Of a stretch of DNA of 33,591 nucleotides, positions 15,659 to 23,799 are shown piece after piece. The stretch spans positions 1-33,591 of the forward strand of contig JAGFJG010000126.1 of the NCBI GenBank assembly GCA_024102915.1. The letters are read 5' to 3'. The notes under the pieces are model-generated. The model did no database searches. It was not told where the DNA came from and was given only the letters and a program-made list of their open reading frames with translations. A program made the position numbers and the translations under genes. Position 1 is the first letter of the stretch; the number at the start of each line of letters is the position of its first letter. The DNA is from Caldilineales bacterium. Lineage in GTDB: Bacteria > Chloroflexota > Anaerolineae > J102.

Positions 15659-17032
15659 GTGACTAACCCCTACCGCCATCTTCCCAGCATTGACCGGCTG
15701 CTCGATCAGCCCGAATTGGTCGCGGTTATTGACCAATTTGGCCGCGAGCAGGTGCGCAATGCCGCCCGCCGCGTGTTGGATGATGCCCGCGCCGCCATCG
15801 GTGAAGGCGGCGACGCCCCCGACCTCGACGCGCTCATGGCGGCGGTGCAAACAACCCTGGCAACCGAACTGGCCCCCACCCTGCGTCCCGTGCTCAACGC
15901 CACCGGCGTGGTGATCCACACCAACCTGGGCCGAGCGCCCCTTTCGCAGGCGGCGATGGCGGCAATGATGGCGGCGACGCAGGGTTATTCAAATCTGGAA
16001 TATGATCTGGATGCGGGGCGACGTGGTAGCCGTTATGTCCATGCCGAGCGCATGATCTGCGAACTGACCGGGGCGGAGGCGGCGCTGGTTGTGAACAATA
16101 ATGCCGCTGCCGTCACCCTGGCTTTGCGCTCGCTGGCAGGCGGCAAAGATGTGATTATCTCACGTGGGGAACTGGTCGAGATCGGCGGCGGTTTTCGCAT
16201 CCCCGACATCCTGGAACAGAGCGGCGCTCGCCTGCTGGAAGTGGGCACAACCAACCGCACGCGGCTGGCCGATTATGAACGAGCCATCACGCCCGCGTCC
16301 GGAGCGCTGCTGAAAGTCCACCAATCGAATTTCCAGATCGTGGGATTCAGCGAAGCGGTTGGGCTGAGCGAGTTGGTCGAGCTAGGCCGACGCCACGATC
16401 TGCCTGTGATCGACGACCTGGGCAGCGGCACTCTGCTCGACACCACACCCTTTGGCCTGGCCTACGAACCCACCGTGCAGGACAGCGTACGCTCCGGCGC
16501 CACCCTGACCACTTTCAGCGGCGACAAATTGCTGGGCGGGCCACAGGCAGGCATCCTCGTGGGCAAAGCCGATGTCATCGCTCGCCTGAAACAAGAACCG
16601 TTGACGCGGGCGTTGCGCGTGGATAAAACAACACTCGCCGCATTGCAGGCCACGCTTTTGGCATACCTGCGGGGCACGGCCACGACGGAAATCCCGGTAT
16701 GGCAGATGATCACCGCCCGGCCTGAAGAACTGGCGATGCGGGCGAAAAACTGGCAGGATCGATTGTCTGCGGAGAGCTTGCCGGTGGAATTACGTCCGGG
16801 TTCGAGCACCGTCGGCGGGGGCTCGCTGCCCAGCCAGACGCTCCCCACCACCCTGCTCGCCCTCATCTCCGATCAGCCCGACCGCCTGGCGGCCCTCCTG
16901 CGCGCCGGCGAACCGGCCGTCATCGCCCGTATCGAATCCAACACCCTCGTCCTCGACCCGCGCACCATCCTCCCCGGTGAAGACGACACACTTCTGGCAG
17001 CAATCAGCGCGGCATGGCAAAAGAACCGTTAG
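15659..17032 (+). CDS. selA: L-seryl-tRNA(Sec) selenium transferase
   Basis: PLP enzyme that converts seryl-tRNA(Sec) to selenocysteyl-tRNA(Sec) using selenophosphate. The 457 residues match the usual length of about 460. Visible are RHLPSIDRLL at the N-terminus, NATGVVIHTNLGRAPLS, GYSNLEYDLDAGRRGSR, ALVVNNNAAAV, EIGGGFRIPD, VGTTNRT, VIDDLGSGTL and the PLP-lysine motif FSGDKLLGGPQAG (about 282-294). GTG at 15659 gives the normal N-terminus; TTGs at 15641/15644 fall in the terminator T-run. No Shine-Dalgarno is seen. Transcription must read through the tRNA-Val terminator or begin very near the start. selB, selC and selD are not in the window. Confidence 0.93.
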   Translation: MTNPYRHLPSIDRLLDQPELVAVIDQFGREQVRNAARRVLDDARAAIGEGGDAPDLDALMAAVQTTLATELAPTLRPVLNATGVVIHTNLGRAPLSQAAMAAMMAATQGYSNLEYDLDAGRRGSRYVHAERMICELTGAEAALVVNNNAAAVTLALRSLAGGKDVIISRGELVEIGGGFRIPDILEQSGARLLEVGTTNRTRLADYERAITPASGALLKVHQSNFQIVGFSEAVGLSELVELGRRHDLPVIDDLGSGTLLDTTPFGLAYEPTVQDSVRSGATLTTFSGDKLLGGPQAGILVGKADVIARLKQEPLTRALRVDKTTLAALQATLLAYLRGTATTEIPVWQMITARPEELAMRAKNWQDRLSAESLPVELRPGSSTVGGGSLPSQTLPTTLLALISDQPDRLAALLRAGEPAVIARIESNTLVLDPRTILPGEDDTLLAAISAAWQKNR

Positions 17033-17033
17033 C

Positions 17034-17081
17034 GGGTATTGGATATCGGATATTGGAGGAAATCGGGCAATATCCATACCC
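17034..17081. repeat. Intergenic hairpin, GGATAT word family
   Basis: GGGTATTGGATAT (17034-17046) pairs with ATATCCATACCC (17070-17081) with a single bulged T. It begins immediately after the selA stop. The words GATATTGG and GGATATCGG are iterated in the left arm. Confidence 0.55.
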
Positions 17082-17125
17082 ATTCTTCAACCAACTAACC
17101 TACCAACAACCCCACCAACCTCTCC

Positions 17126-17524
17126 ATGCATCTCACCCTCACAGGCCGCGTGATCCGCAGCGGCGAAGCACAAGGCGAAGCTCTGGTCAGCCCCGACCCC
17201 ATCGGCTTTCTCGGCGGCGTCGAGCCGGAGACCGGCGTCATCCTTGACCCCAATCACCCGCTCAAGGGCCAATCCATCGCCGGAAAAGTCTTGGTGTTCC
17301 CGCACGGCAAAGGCTCGACCGTGGGGTCTTATACGATTCTGCGACTGAAACGGGCGGGAGCGGCCCCGCTCGCCATGATCAATGCCGGGTCGGAGGCGAT
17401 TACGGCGGTGGGAGCCATTATCGCCGACATCCCTATGGTCGATCAGATTGACATCAACTTCATCCAGACGGGCGATTGGGTGCGGGTTTCGGGCGAGCGG
17501 ATTGAGATACGGCGCGAAGAATAG
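17126..17524 (+). CDS. Aconitase X small subunit (swivel domain, DUF126)
   Basis: A 132-residue homologue of the AcnX small subunit, which packs over the active site and supplies catalytic residues to the large subunit. Family marks are GEALVSPDPIGFLGGVEPETGVI, LDPNHPLKGQSIAGKVLVFP and GKGSTVGSYTIL (about 62-73, with the conserved Ser), then the closing AIIADIPMVDQI. Known AcnX enzymes are cis-3-hydroxyproline dehydratase or archaeal phosphomevalonate dehydratase; this sequence alone does not choose. The large subunit starts 1.25 kb downstream on the same strand, so the pair is split by two unrelated genes. No Shine-Dalgarno is obvious (CCAACCTCTCC precedes the ATG). Confidence 0.88.
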   Translation: MHLTLTGRVIRSGEAQGEALVSPDPIGFLGGVEPETGVILDPNHPLKGQSIAGKVLVFPHGKGSTVGSYTILRLKRAGAAPLAMINAGSEAITAVGAIIADIPMVDQIDINFIQTGDWVRVSGERIEIRREE

Positions 17525-17526
17525 GA

Positions 17527-17597
17527 CGCAGATGACGCGGATGGGCGCAGATCAACGCTGATTCTTTTTTCCATCTGCGAAATCTGCGTCATCTGCG
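17527..17597. repeat. Hairpin between convergent genes, GCGCAGAT word family
   Basis: CGCAGATGACGC (17527-17538) is the exact complement of GCGTCATCTGCG (17586-17597). The pairing continues inward imperfectly to arms of about 27 bases, with a T-rich loop. It fills the gap between the AcnX small subunit stop and the convergent lipoprotein stop. The left arm is closely similar to 13350-13391. Confidence 0.65.
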
Positions 17598-17607
17598 GAT
17601 GAATTCT

Positions 17608-18378
17608 TCACTCGATCGGCGACAGCCAGCGCGTTTCACTGTCCCCTTCCGCCGCCCAACCAGTGAGGCCATCGGCGCGGCGCACCTTCCACCAACGATA
17701 ATCGTCCACCGACACCGGCCCACCGATGATCTCGAATTGGGTATTGCGCACGACCCGCCGCACGGTGATCGAGGATTGGCTGGGTTCATAGCGCACGGCC
17801 AGGGCCAAGCCCGGTCGCACGGTCACGGCCACGGTGTCGCCTGGCCGCACTGCTCGCCCCACCGGTCGCGGCTCTCCGATCTCGCCATTCACCCACAGGT
17901 CCGTGCCATCCCCGGCGGCCACCCAGCCCGCCCTGCCGTGCAGGTCATCCACCTGCCACCACAGATAACCGTCCGCCTCCGTGGGGCCGCCGATCAGCTG
18001 CACCAAAACGCCCGCGCCGAAACGACCGGCCAATGCGGCAGCCGTTGATGGCTCCGAGCGGATATTCAGTCCGGTGCGAGCGACGATGCGGGCCTGTTGT
18101 CCCATTTGCACATTGCCCGCGGGCGTGGCGGTCGGGAGCGGTTCCTGTGTGGGGGCAAGTTCAGGCGTGGGCGTGACCGCGGCGATGTCGCGAGGCTGAA
18201 CGCGCGCGGTGGGCGTGGCTGTGGGCGGTCGGGACGTGGGCGTCGGCCAGGGAGTGGGCTGGCTAGCCGGGCGCGGGGCGAAACTGCCGCAGGCCAGGCT
18301 TACCCCCGCCAGCAGGACGAACAAAACGAGCAGTGGTCGCGGGAACGGATGCCGGTTGTGGTTGTGATCGGAGTTCAT
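17608..18378 (-). CDS. Lipoprotein with two SH3-like domains
   Basis: A 256-residue exported protein. The N-terminus PFPRPLLVLFVLLAGVSLACG is a lipoprotein signal with lipobox VSLAC, so Cys about 28 should be lipid-modified. A Pro/Thr-rich linker (about 30-85, TPTPELAPTQEPLPTATPAG) follows, then two bacterial SH3 domains: ARTGLNIRSEPST to WWQVDDLHGRAGWVAAG (about 92-150), and VTVRPGLALAVRYEPSQSS to WWKVRRADGLTGWAAEG (about 170-245). Such proteins usually bind cell-wall peptides or other surface ligands. The ATG at 18378 is chosen because it immediately precedes the signal; longer frames add a non-signal extension. Confidence 0.85.
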   Translation of the reverse strand: MNSDHNHNRHPFPRPLLVLFVLLAGVSLACGSFAPRPASQPTPWPTPTSRPPTATPTARVQPRDIAAVTPTPELAPTQEPLPTATPAGNVQMGQQARIVARTGLNIRSEPSTAAALAGRFGAGVLVQLIGGPTEADGYLWWQVDDLHGRAGWVAAGDGTDLWVNGEIGEPRPVGRAVRPGDTVAVTVRPGLALAVRYEPSQSSITVRRVVRNTQFEIIGGPVSVDDYRWWKVRRADGLTGWAAEGDSETRWLSPIE

Positions 18379-18468
18379 GGAAGATAGTTGGGTGAAGCGA
18401 GTTGCCATTTTAGAAAACGCGGCGAGGAAGGTCAATCTGGCCCCGATGGTGAGATGGAAGCAATAAAC

Positions 18469-18497
18469 CTGACAGCGTTCCAACTGCATGCTAAAAT
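18469..18497 (+). promoter_or_regulatory. Promoter of the small membrane-protein gene
   Basis: CTGACA (18469-18474), 17 bases, TAAAAT (18492-18497) preceded by TGC. The start of transcription would fall about at the ATG (18506), implying a leaderless or nearly leaderless mRNA. Confidence 0.6.
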
Positions 18498-18505
18498 CCA
18501 TCGCC

Positions 18506-18691
18506 ATGAACCTGCGCGCCCGCCCTATCATCTTCGCCATCGCCGTCCTCATCGCCTTCTGGTTGATCTGGTCGCGGCTGCGCTTCGTCGTCTGGGTCAA
18601 TGCCAATTTCTGGCAGATCCTCCTTATCTTTGGCGTCATCGCCCTGGTTCTCTTTCTGGCAATCGATCATTTGCTCAATCGCGAGCGGTAG
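18506..18691 (+). CDS. Small two-helix membrane protein
   Basis: A 61-residue protein with two predicted transmembrane helices: PIIFAIAVLIAFWLIWS (about 7-23) and FWQILLIFGVIALVLFLAI (about 35-53), ending HLLNRER. No family is recognised. An in-frame ATG at 18488 overlaps the -10 box of the promoter called here, so the ATG at 18506 is preferred. It lies between the two AcnX subunit genes. A good promoter directly before it supports a real gene despite its size. Confidence 0.6.
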   Translation: MNLRARPIIFAIAVLIAFWLIWSRLRFVVWVNANFWQILLIFGVIALVLFLAIDHLLNRER

Positions 18692-18705
18692 GTTGCAAGT
18701 TCAAA

Positions 18706-18764
18706 GTTTCAGGTTGAAAAGAGTAGCCGCATGGCAAGACTACCTTCAACTTGTAACCTGAAAC
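18706..18764. repeat. Intergenic hairpin, GTTTCAGGTT word family
   Basis: GTTTCAGGTT (18706-18715) is the exact complement of AACCTGAAAC (18755-18764). The words CAAGTT and AAGGT recur in both arms. It occupies nearly the whole spacer between the small membrane protein and the AcnX large subunit. Confidence 0.55.
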
Positions 18765-18777
18765 CTTCGACTTTCCC

Positions 18778-20049
18778 ATGCTAACCCTCACCTCCGAAGA
18801 ACAATCGCTATTGAATGGGGCGGAAGGCCCCGGCGTGCAGCGCGCCATGGAGATCGTGGCCGCGCTGGGGCGCATTTACGGCGCGGATGAATTGGTTCCG
18901 GTCAAGCATGTGCAAATTTCCGGCGTCAGTTACAAAAATCTGGGGGATGCCGGGGTGGAATTCCTGAACGAATGGGCCGAGGAAGGCGCTGTCGTGCGCG
19001 TGCCCACCACCCTGAACCCGGCGGGCATGGAATTGGAAAAATGGGAGGCGATGGGATTCAGCCCCGACTTCGCCCAGCCGCAGCTTTCGGCTATCAGCGC
19101 GTTCGTGCGCATGGGCGTGACCCCCACCATGTCGTGCACGCCCTACCTGTTTCCCGACTTCGCCCCGCAGCGCGGCAACGCCCTGGCCTGGGCCGAATCG
19201 AGCGCGGTGGTCTGGGCTAATTCGGTGGTGGGGGCGAGCACCAATCGTGAGGGCGGGCCTAGCGCTCTGGCTGCGGCCATCGTCGGACGCACCGCTCGTT
19301 ATGGGTATCATTTAGCGGAAACTCGTCTGGCCACGCATGTGGTCGAGATCAAGTGCCCGGTTCCAGATATCGCCGACTTCGGCGCGCTCAGTTACATCGT
19401 AGGCAAGGCCGTGGGCGATGGCGTGCCCTATTTCCCCGACCTGGGGGCTTGGCTGCCACCATTGCCGGATGACATTACCGAAGGCGGAGAGGCGGGCGAC
19501 AAGCTGAAAACTTTGGGCGCGGGCATCGCTGCTTATGGTGCGATCGCCTTGTATCACATCGCCGGCGTCACGCCCGAAGCGATTGACCAGGGCGAAAGAC
19601 TCATCCGTCCCAACGCCCGTCGCCTGACCGTGGAAAGCCTGGATGCGGGCTACCGGGTGATGGACGCCAACCCGGACACCGTCGCCATCGATCTGGTGAC
19701 CATCGGTTGCCCGCACGCCTCGCTCAGCGAATTGCGTCGCGTGGCTGATGTGTTGCAGGGCGAAAGTCTGCGCACGCGCCTGTGGGTGACCACTTCGCAG
19801 ATCACGCGGGAACGGGCGGCGCGGGAAGGGTTGGTCGAGATCATCGAGACTGCCGGGGGCGAGGTGGTGGCCGATACCTGCGCGGTGGTGGCGCCGGTAC
19901 GTAGTATTGGTATCAAGCGCATGGCCACAAACGCGGGCAAAATGGCCTGTTATGCGCCCATGCACAGCGGCGTGGAAATGCGCTTCGGCAATCTCGAACA
20001 GTGTTTGCGGGCGGCAGTGACCGGCGAATGGCGGGCGATTCCGGCATGA
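18778..20049 (+). CDS. Aconitase X catalytic (large) subunit
   Basis: A 423-residue AcnX large-subunit homologue, an Fe-S dehydratase of the aconitase superfamily. It shows LTSEEQSLLNGAEGPGVQRAMEI at the N-terminus, VQISGVSYKNLGDAGVEFL, PTTLNPAGMELEKW, the cysteine in SCTPYLFPDFAPQRGN (about 119), WAESSAVVWANSVVGASTNREGGPSALAAAI, GCPHASLSEL (about 312) and the cysteine in ADTCAVVAP, with TNAGKMACYAP near the end. Those cysteines are the likely cluster ligands. With separate small and large subunits it resembles archaeal phosphomevalonate dehydratases and some bacterial hydroxyproline dehydratases. The reaction is undetermined. Start ATG 18778 matches the family N-terminus; no Shine-Dalgarno is seen. 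Confidence 0.9.
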   Translation: MLTLTSEEQSLLNGAEGPGVQRAMEIVAALGRIYGADELVPVKHVQISGVSYKNLGDAGVEFLNEWAEEGAVVRVPTTLNPAGMELEKWEAMGFSPDFAQPQLSAISAFVRMGVTPTMSCTPYLFPDFAPQRGNALAWAESSAVVWANSVVGASTNREGGPSALAAAIVGRTARYGYHLAETRLATHVVEIKCPVPDIADFGALSYIVGKAVGDGVPYFPDLGAWLPPLPDDITEGGEAGDKLKTLGAGIAAYGAIALYHIAGVTPEAIDQGERLIRPNARRLTVESLDAGYRVMDANPDTVAIDLVTIGCPHASLSELRRVADVLQGESLRTRLWVTTSQITRERAAREGLVEIIETAGGEVVADTCAVVAPVRSIGIKRMATNAGKMACYAPMHSGVEMRFGNLEQCLRAAVTGEWRAIPA

Positions 20050-20077
20050 CGCAGGGCGGGACCAATCTGCGGCCCCG

Positions 20078-21319
20078 TCACATGCCCCAATTCTCCAAAA
20101 CCTCTTTGACTGAACTCATGAAGGCATCGGCGCTGGCCCCGTCCAACAGGCGGTGGTCGAAGGTGAAACTGAGATAGACGATGGGATGAATGGCGATGGC
20201 ATCCCCAGGATCGGGCAACAGATTATGGCCGCGGCTGACGACGACCGGCGCTTTGTGGATTTTTCCCACGCCCAGGATGCCGGTCTGCGGCTGATTGATA
20301 ATCGGTGTGGCGAAGAGGCTTCCCGTCGTGCCGTGATTGGTCAGGGTGAAGGTGCCGCCCTGGGTCTCGTCGGGTTTGAGGTCGCCGCCGCGGGCGCGGG
20401 CGCTGAGGTCATTGACCGCCCTCGCCAGCCCCAGCAGGTTGAGCGAGTCCGCCTCTTTGATCACAGGCACGATCAGCCCATCCTCGATAGCGACGGCCAG
20501 CCCGATATTGATTGCCCGATGCAACACGACGGCCTTTTCGCCCCACGAAGCATTGGCGGCGCGGTGTTCCTTCAATCCCGCCACGACTGCGGCGATGAAA
20601 TAGGGCGTGAAAGTCAGGGTGACGCCATCGCGGGCGAAGCGGTCACGATGTGCGTAAAGGTGCCGCACGACCGCGGTCATATCGCAATCGAACACTGTAG
20701 TCACATGGGGCGATGTGCGTTTGGACGCGACCATGTGCTCGGCAATCAGGCGACGCATGCGGGTGATCGGCACGACCTCGTCACCAGCCGCAAAGGAGGG
20801 TTGAACGACAGCCGACGGGGCCGCGGGCATCTGGCGTTCGGCCACAAAAGCCAGCACATCCTGCTTGCGAATCCGGCCTTTCAGCCCAGTTCCAATCACC
20901 TGCCTGAGATCGATATCATGTTCGGCGGCCAGCTTCGCCACCACCGGGCTGATGAACCCGACCTCACCGGCGTCCCTTGCGGCTGACGTCTCTCGATCGA
21001 TTGTGGCAGCCTCGCCCGCATCCTTCTTCTCGACGGCGGGACTGATCACAGCGACTTCCTCGACGCCGGCGATCTCCTCACCCTCAGCCCCGATCACGGC
21101 CAGAAACGTGCCCACGCCCACGGTCGTTCCCTCCCGCACATGGATTTTGAGCAAAACGCCGCTGGCCGGGCTGGGCACCTCCGTATCGACTTTATCCGTA
21201 GCGATCTCCAGCAGTGGAGCCAGCTTCTCGACTCGCTCGCCCTCTTGCACTAACCAGCGCGTCACCGTCCCCTCCACCACCGACTCTCCAAGTTGCGGCA
21301 TGATGACATTGGTTGTCAT
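20078..21319 (-). CDS. 2-oxo acid dehydrogenase E2 (dihydrolipoyl acyltransferase)
   Basis: Core acyltransferase of a pyruvate, 2-oxoglutarate or branched-chain oxo acid dehydrogenase complex. The 413 residues contain one lipoyl domain (MPQLGESVVEGTV, lipoyl-lysine motif ATDKVDTEV near residue 43), an Ala/Glu linker, a peripheral subunit-binding domain (ISPVVAKLAAEHDIDLRQVIGTGLKGRIRKQDVL, about 123-157) and the catalytic domain. The catalytic domain has ITRMRRLIAEHMVASKRTSPHVT and the active-site FDHRLLDGASADAF (about 387-400). The substrate class cannot be fixed here; proximity to ilvE/leuS is not evidence because those are on the other strand. E1 and E3 are not in the window. It lies 12 bases after the Nfu-domain gene and is probably co-transcribed with it. 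Confidence 0.92.
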   Translation of the reverse strand: MTTNVIMPQLGESVVEGTVTRWLVQEGERVEKLAPLLEIATDKVDTEVPSPASGVLLKIHVREGTTVGVGTFLAVIGAEGEEIAGVEEVAVISPAVEKKDAGEAATIDRETSAARDAGEVGFISPVVAKLAAEHDIDLRQVIGTGLKGRIRKQDVLAFVAERQMPAAPSAVVQPSFAAGDEVVPITRMRRLIAEHMVASKRTSPHVTTVFDCDMTAVVRHLYAHRDRFARDGVTLTFTPYFIAAVVAGLKEHRAANASWGEKAVVLHRAINIGLAVAIEDGLIVPVIKEADSLNLLGLARAVNDLSARARGGDLKPDETQGGTFTLTNHGTTGSLFATPIINQPQTGILGVGKIHKAPVVVSRGHNLLPDPGDAIAIHPIVYLSFTFDHRLLDGASADAFMSSVKEVLENWGM

Positions 21320-21331
21320 GCGGTCTGTCTC

Positions 21332-21601
21332 CTACGAATCGAAATAGGTTCGGATCAGCGCCAGGATGCCGGGTTCGAGGGATTCCCAGTCTTTGTCCGG
21401 GCGTTTGTTCACGGTAATAAAATCAGCCGTCATAAACACATTCGTCACATCCTCAAGCCGGAAAAGCTGTGCGGCCAGCGGATGAGCGGCGGCCTCGTCG
21501 GCACTGCCGAAATTGCGCATGGTCACACCGACTGGCCGATCGAGGATGAACTTACGGGCGTTTGGGTTTGGCGTCGACGCAGGGGTGATTTCAAAAGCCA
21601 T
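21332..21601 (-). CDS. Nfu/NifU N-terminal-domain protein
   Basis: An 89-residue stand-alone scaffold Nfu/NifU N-terminal domain. It begins FEITPASTPNPNARKFILDRPV and contains HPLAAQLFRLEDVTNVFMTADFITVNKRPDKDWESLEPGI, both hallmarks of the family. It lacks the CxxC domain, which in this window is encoded separately at 12994-13332. In many proteins the two domains are fused, so they may act together in Fe-S delivery (inference). First gene of a minus-strand pair with E2. Lipoate synthesis needs an Fe-S enzyme, which offers a possible link to a lipoyl-dependent complex. Confidence 0.88.
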   Translation of the reverse strand: MAFEITPASTPNPNARKFILDRPVGVTMRNFGSADEAAAHPLAAQLFRLEDVTNVFMTADFITVNKRPDKDWESLEPGILALIRTYFDS

Positions 21602-21797
21602 CTTGTTGTCATTATACCGGGAGAAGCCTCACCGACCAACGAACCCGCCTGCGTTGCTGCTCTGACATCGATTTTAGATAACAGCCAGAGGGTTTTCACA
21701 AATCCTCGAAAACATGCTTTAGATCATAGTTGCGACGCGATTGACCTGCTATGATGTTGATATCGATCCGCGATGCCATCCATTTGGGAGGCGAACC

Positions 21798-22103
21798 ATG
21801 ATTATTTGCATGGACCGAAGCCTTTGTGACGCAAACCTGTCTTTCTGTGCGCGTTGCTCTGCTACAGTTTTCCGGAAACCTTTGGGCGTCGACCGGCCCT
21901 GCATTACGAAAATCATCGACGATGGGGACGACGAGATGCTCGCGTTCGTGGTACTGACAGAGGGTAAGACGCTGCGTTTTCATCTCACCGACGAAAACCT
22001 GGAAGGGTTGAGCCTGGAGGGATGGGAATTCCTGGCCGACTTCGATCCTTCGTACATCCGGCGCGGCGCGGCTGAACGGTGGCGCGCTTTGGCGCAGACC
22101 TGA
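21798..22103 (+). CDS. Small Cys-rich protein of unknown function
   Basis: A 101-residue protein starting at ATG 21798 behind GGGAGG. I do not recognise a named family. The first 35 residues hold six cysteines (MIICMDRSLCDANLSFCARC, then RPCITKI), a spacing that could bind zinc or a cluster. The rest is acidic: VVLTEGKTLRFHLTDENLEGLSLEGWEFLADFDPSYIRR. No signal or membrane span is present. A TGCTATGAT -10-like element at 21747-21755 could serve it. It is divergent from the Nfu/E2 pair. Confidence 0.65.
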   Translation: MIICMDRSLCDANLSFCARCSATVFRKPLGVDRPCITKIIDDGDDEMLAFVVLTEGKTLRFHLTDENLEGLSLEGWEFLADFDPSYIRRGAAERWRALAQT

Positions 22104-22206
22104 GCCTGTTGTATCCCTCAAAAATAAATTTGCAGGCTGCCGATTGATGCCGCGCCCGTTGAGGAAATGTAGCGCCGCTTCAGCGCGGGCGGGCTCGATA
22201 CGGGCT

Positions 22207-22235
22207 TTGACAGACGACCACCTGCGTGCTAACCT
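22207..22235 (+). promoter_or_regulatory. argC promoter
   Basis: TTGACA (22207-22212), 17 bases, TAACCT (22230-22235) preceded by TGC. It lies inside the longer in-frame extension of argC and so fixes the start at 22279. Confidence 0.7.
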
Positions 22236-22278
22236 CCCCTTTTTCTTTACCTCAGGTTTCACACCACGCGACTGTACC

Positions 22279-23289
22279 ATGAAACTGCAAGCAGGAATCA
22301 TTGGAGCCACCGGCTACACCGGGTTTGAACTCGCCAACCTGATCCATCGTCATCCCCATGCCGAGTTAGCCTGGGCGACATCCGAATCCTCGGCGGGCAA
22401 ACGCTTGAGTGATCTCTATGCCACGCCCAATGACACCCTGTTGATCCGGCAGGAAGATGCGCCCATCGCCCAGGCCGATGTGGTATTTTTGTGCCTGCCG
22501 CATGTAGCGTCGATGGATGCCGTGGCGCAGGTGCGAGCGGCTCGCGTGAGCGCCATCGATCTCTCCGCCGATTTTCGCTTGCCTGATGCCGAGGTTTACC
22601 GCCACTGGTATGGGCACGAACACACCCAATCCGCCCTGTTGGCCGAGTCAGTCTACGGGTTGTGCGAGGTCAACCGGTCGAGTTTAGCCGAGGCTGAATT
22701 GGTCGGCAATCCCGGCTGCTACCCCACCACCGTGAATCTGGCCTTGTGGCCGCTGGCGAAAGCTGGCGTGCTCGACCCCCGCGTCATCGCTGACTCAAAA
22801 TCGGGCGTGTCGGGAGCCGGGCGATCTCTGAAAGTTGGCAGCCTGTTCGTGGAGGCCAATGAGAATCTCAGCCCATACAGTATTGGCTATAGCCATCGCC
22901 ACATCGCCGAGATGGAATTGGTGCTGTGCCCCTACGTTCCCGATCTCGACATCACTTTCTCACCCCACCTGCTGCCTGTGAATCGCGGCATCCTCTCCAC
23001 CATTTACGTAGATCTCGACCCGGTGCTTAGCGAATTGCAAATCCGCGACATCTTCGCTGCGGATTATGCCAACGAGCCGTTCATTCACCTATTGCCAGCC
23101 GGTCAAGTCGCAACGCTGCGCCATACCGTTGGCAGCAATCGCTGCGCCATCGGTATCACATCATTGCCTCGCCCTGGCCGCTGGATTATCACCGCCTCCG
23201 AAGACAACCTGCTCAAAGGCGCCAGCGGGCAGGCTGTGCAGAATATGAACATTATGTTCAGGCTGGAGGAAACGGCCGGGCTGGTCTGA
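22279..23289 (+). CDS. argC: N-acetyl-gamma-glutamyl-phosphate reductase
   Basis: Third step of arginine synthesis: NADPH-dependent reduction of N-acetyl-glutamyl phosphate to the semialdehyde. The 336 residues begin with the nucleotide-binding GIIGATGYTGFELANLIHRHP. They contain FLCLPH, IDLSADFRL, the catalytic cysteine in VGNPGCYPTTVNLAL (about 147), SKSGVSGAGR, YSIGYSHRHIAEME and HLLPVNRGILSTIY, and close with ASGQAVQNMNIMF. The ATG at 22279 is chosen because a near-consensus promoter lies upstream of it and within the longer frame. No other arg gene is adjacent, so it is a solitary gene here. Confidence 0.95.
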   Translation: MKLQAGIIGATGYTGFELANLIHRHPHAELAWATSESSAGKRLSDLYATPNDTLLIRQEDAPIAQADVVFLCLPHVASMDAVAQVRAARVSAIDLSADFRLPDAEVYRHWYGHEHTQSALLAESVYGLCEVNRSSLAEAELVGNPGCYPTTVNLALWPLAKAGVLDPRVIADSKSGVSGAGRSLKVGSLFVEANENLSPYSIGYSHRHIAEMELVLCPYVPDLDITFSPHLLPVNRGILSTIYVDLDPVLSELQIRDIFAADYANEPFIHLLPAGQVATLRHTVGSNRCAIGITSLPRPGRWIITASEDNLLKGASGQAVQNMNIMFRLEETAGLV

Positions 23290-23440
23290 CCGAACCGGTG
23301 ACGATGTGTTTCATTTTCAGGTACATAATCTTTTTGAGTAAGTCGATGATTGAAGGCAAAATATCAAGGATTGATCTGCTCGAGCAGCACCCTAATCAGT
23401 CCTTAATCATTGATCTTCAGTCACTTTAAAGCCCCACAAT

Positions 23441-23469
23441 TTGACAAAAGCCAGGGCCGCGCCTATCCT
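23441..23469 (+). promoter_or_regulatory. Promoter driving tRNA-Ala(CGC) and the T-box leader
   Basis: Perfect TTGACA (23441-23446), 17 bases, TATCCT (23464-23469). Transcription would start near 23476, nine bases before the tRNA. No comparable promoter was found between this tRNA and the T-box terminator. Confidence 0.78.
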
Positions 23470-23484
23470 TACCTCCGTTGTCCC

Positions 23485-23559
<75 letters not shown>

Positions 23560-23799
23560 TGGCCTGGCACACACCGGGCAATCAATTTCACATCGCCAAG
23601 CGCAAAGAATAGGAGCAGTAGGCCAGTCCGAAAGCGAGCCGGGGAGAGTGCAAGCCCGGCCAAGCGGTTCTCGGACCCGCACAAGGCTGAACTCGCCTGG
23701 AAGCGGCGCCGGTGAACGAAGACGAACAATTCGTCTCAAACTAACCGGCGACGGGTCCGCCCGTTACAGCGTTCGAGTGGTCGGAAAGCCTTCCCGTTT

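Noticed and set aside
23376..23387. 12-base palindrome CTGCTCGAGCAG upstream of the tRNA-Ala promoter
   Set aside because: Considered as an operator, but it is a single short palindrome about 54 bases from the -35 with no second copy in view.
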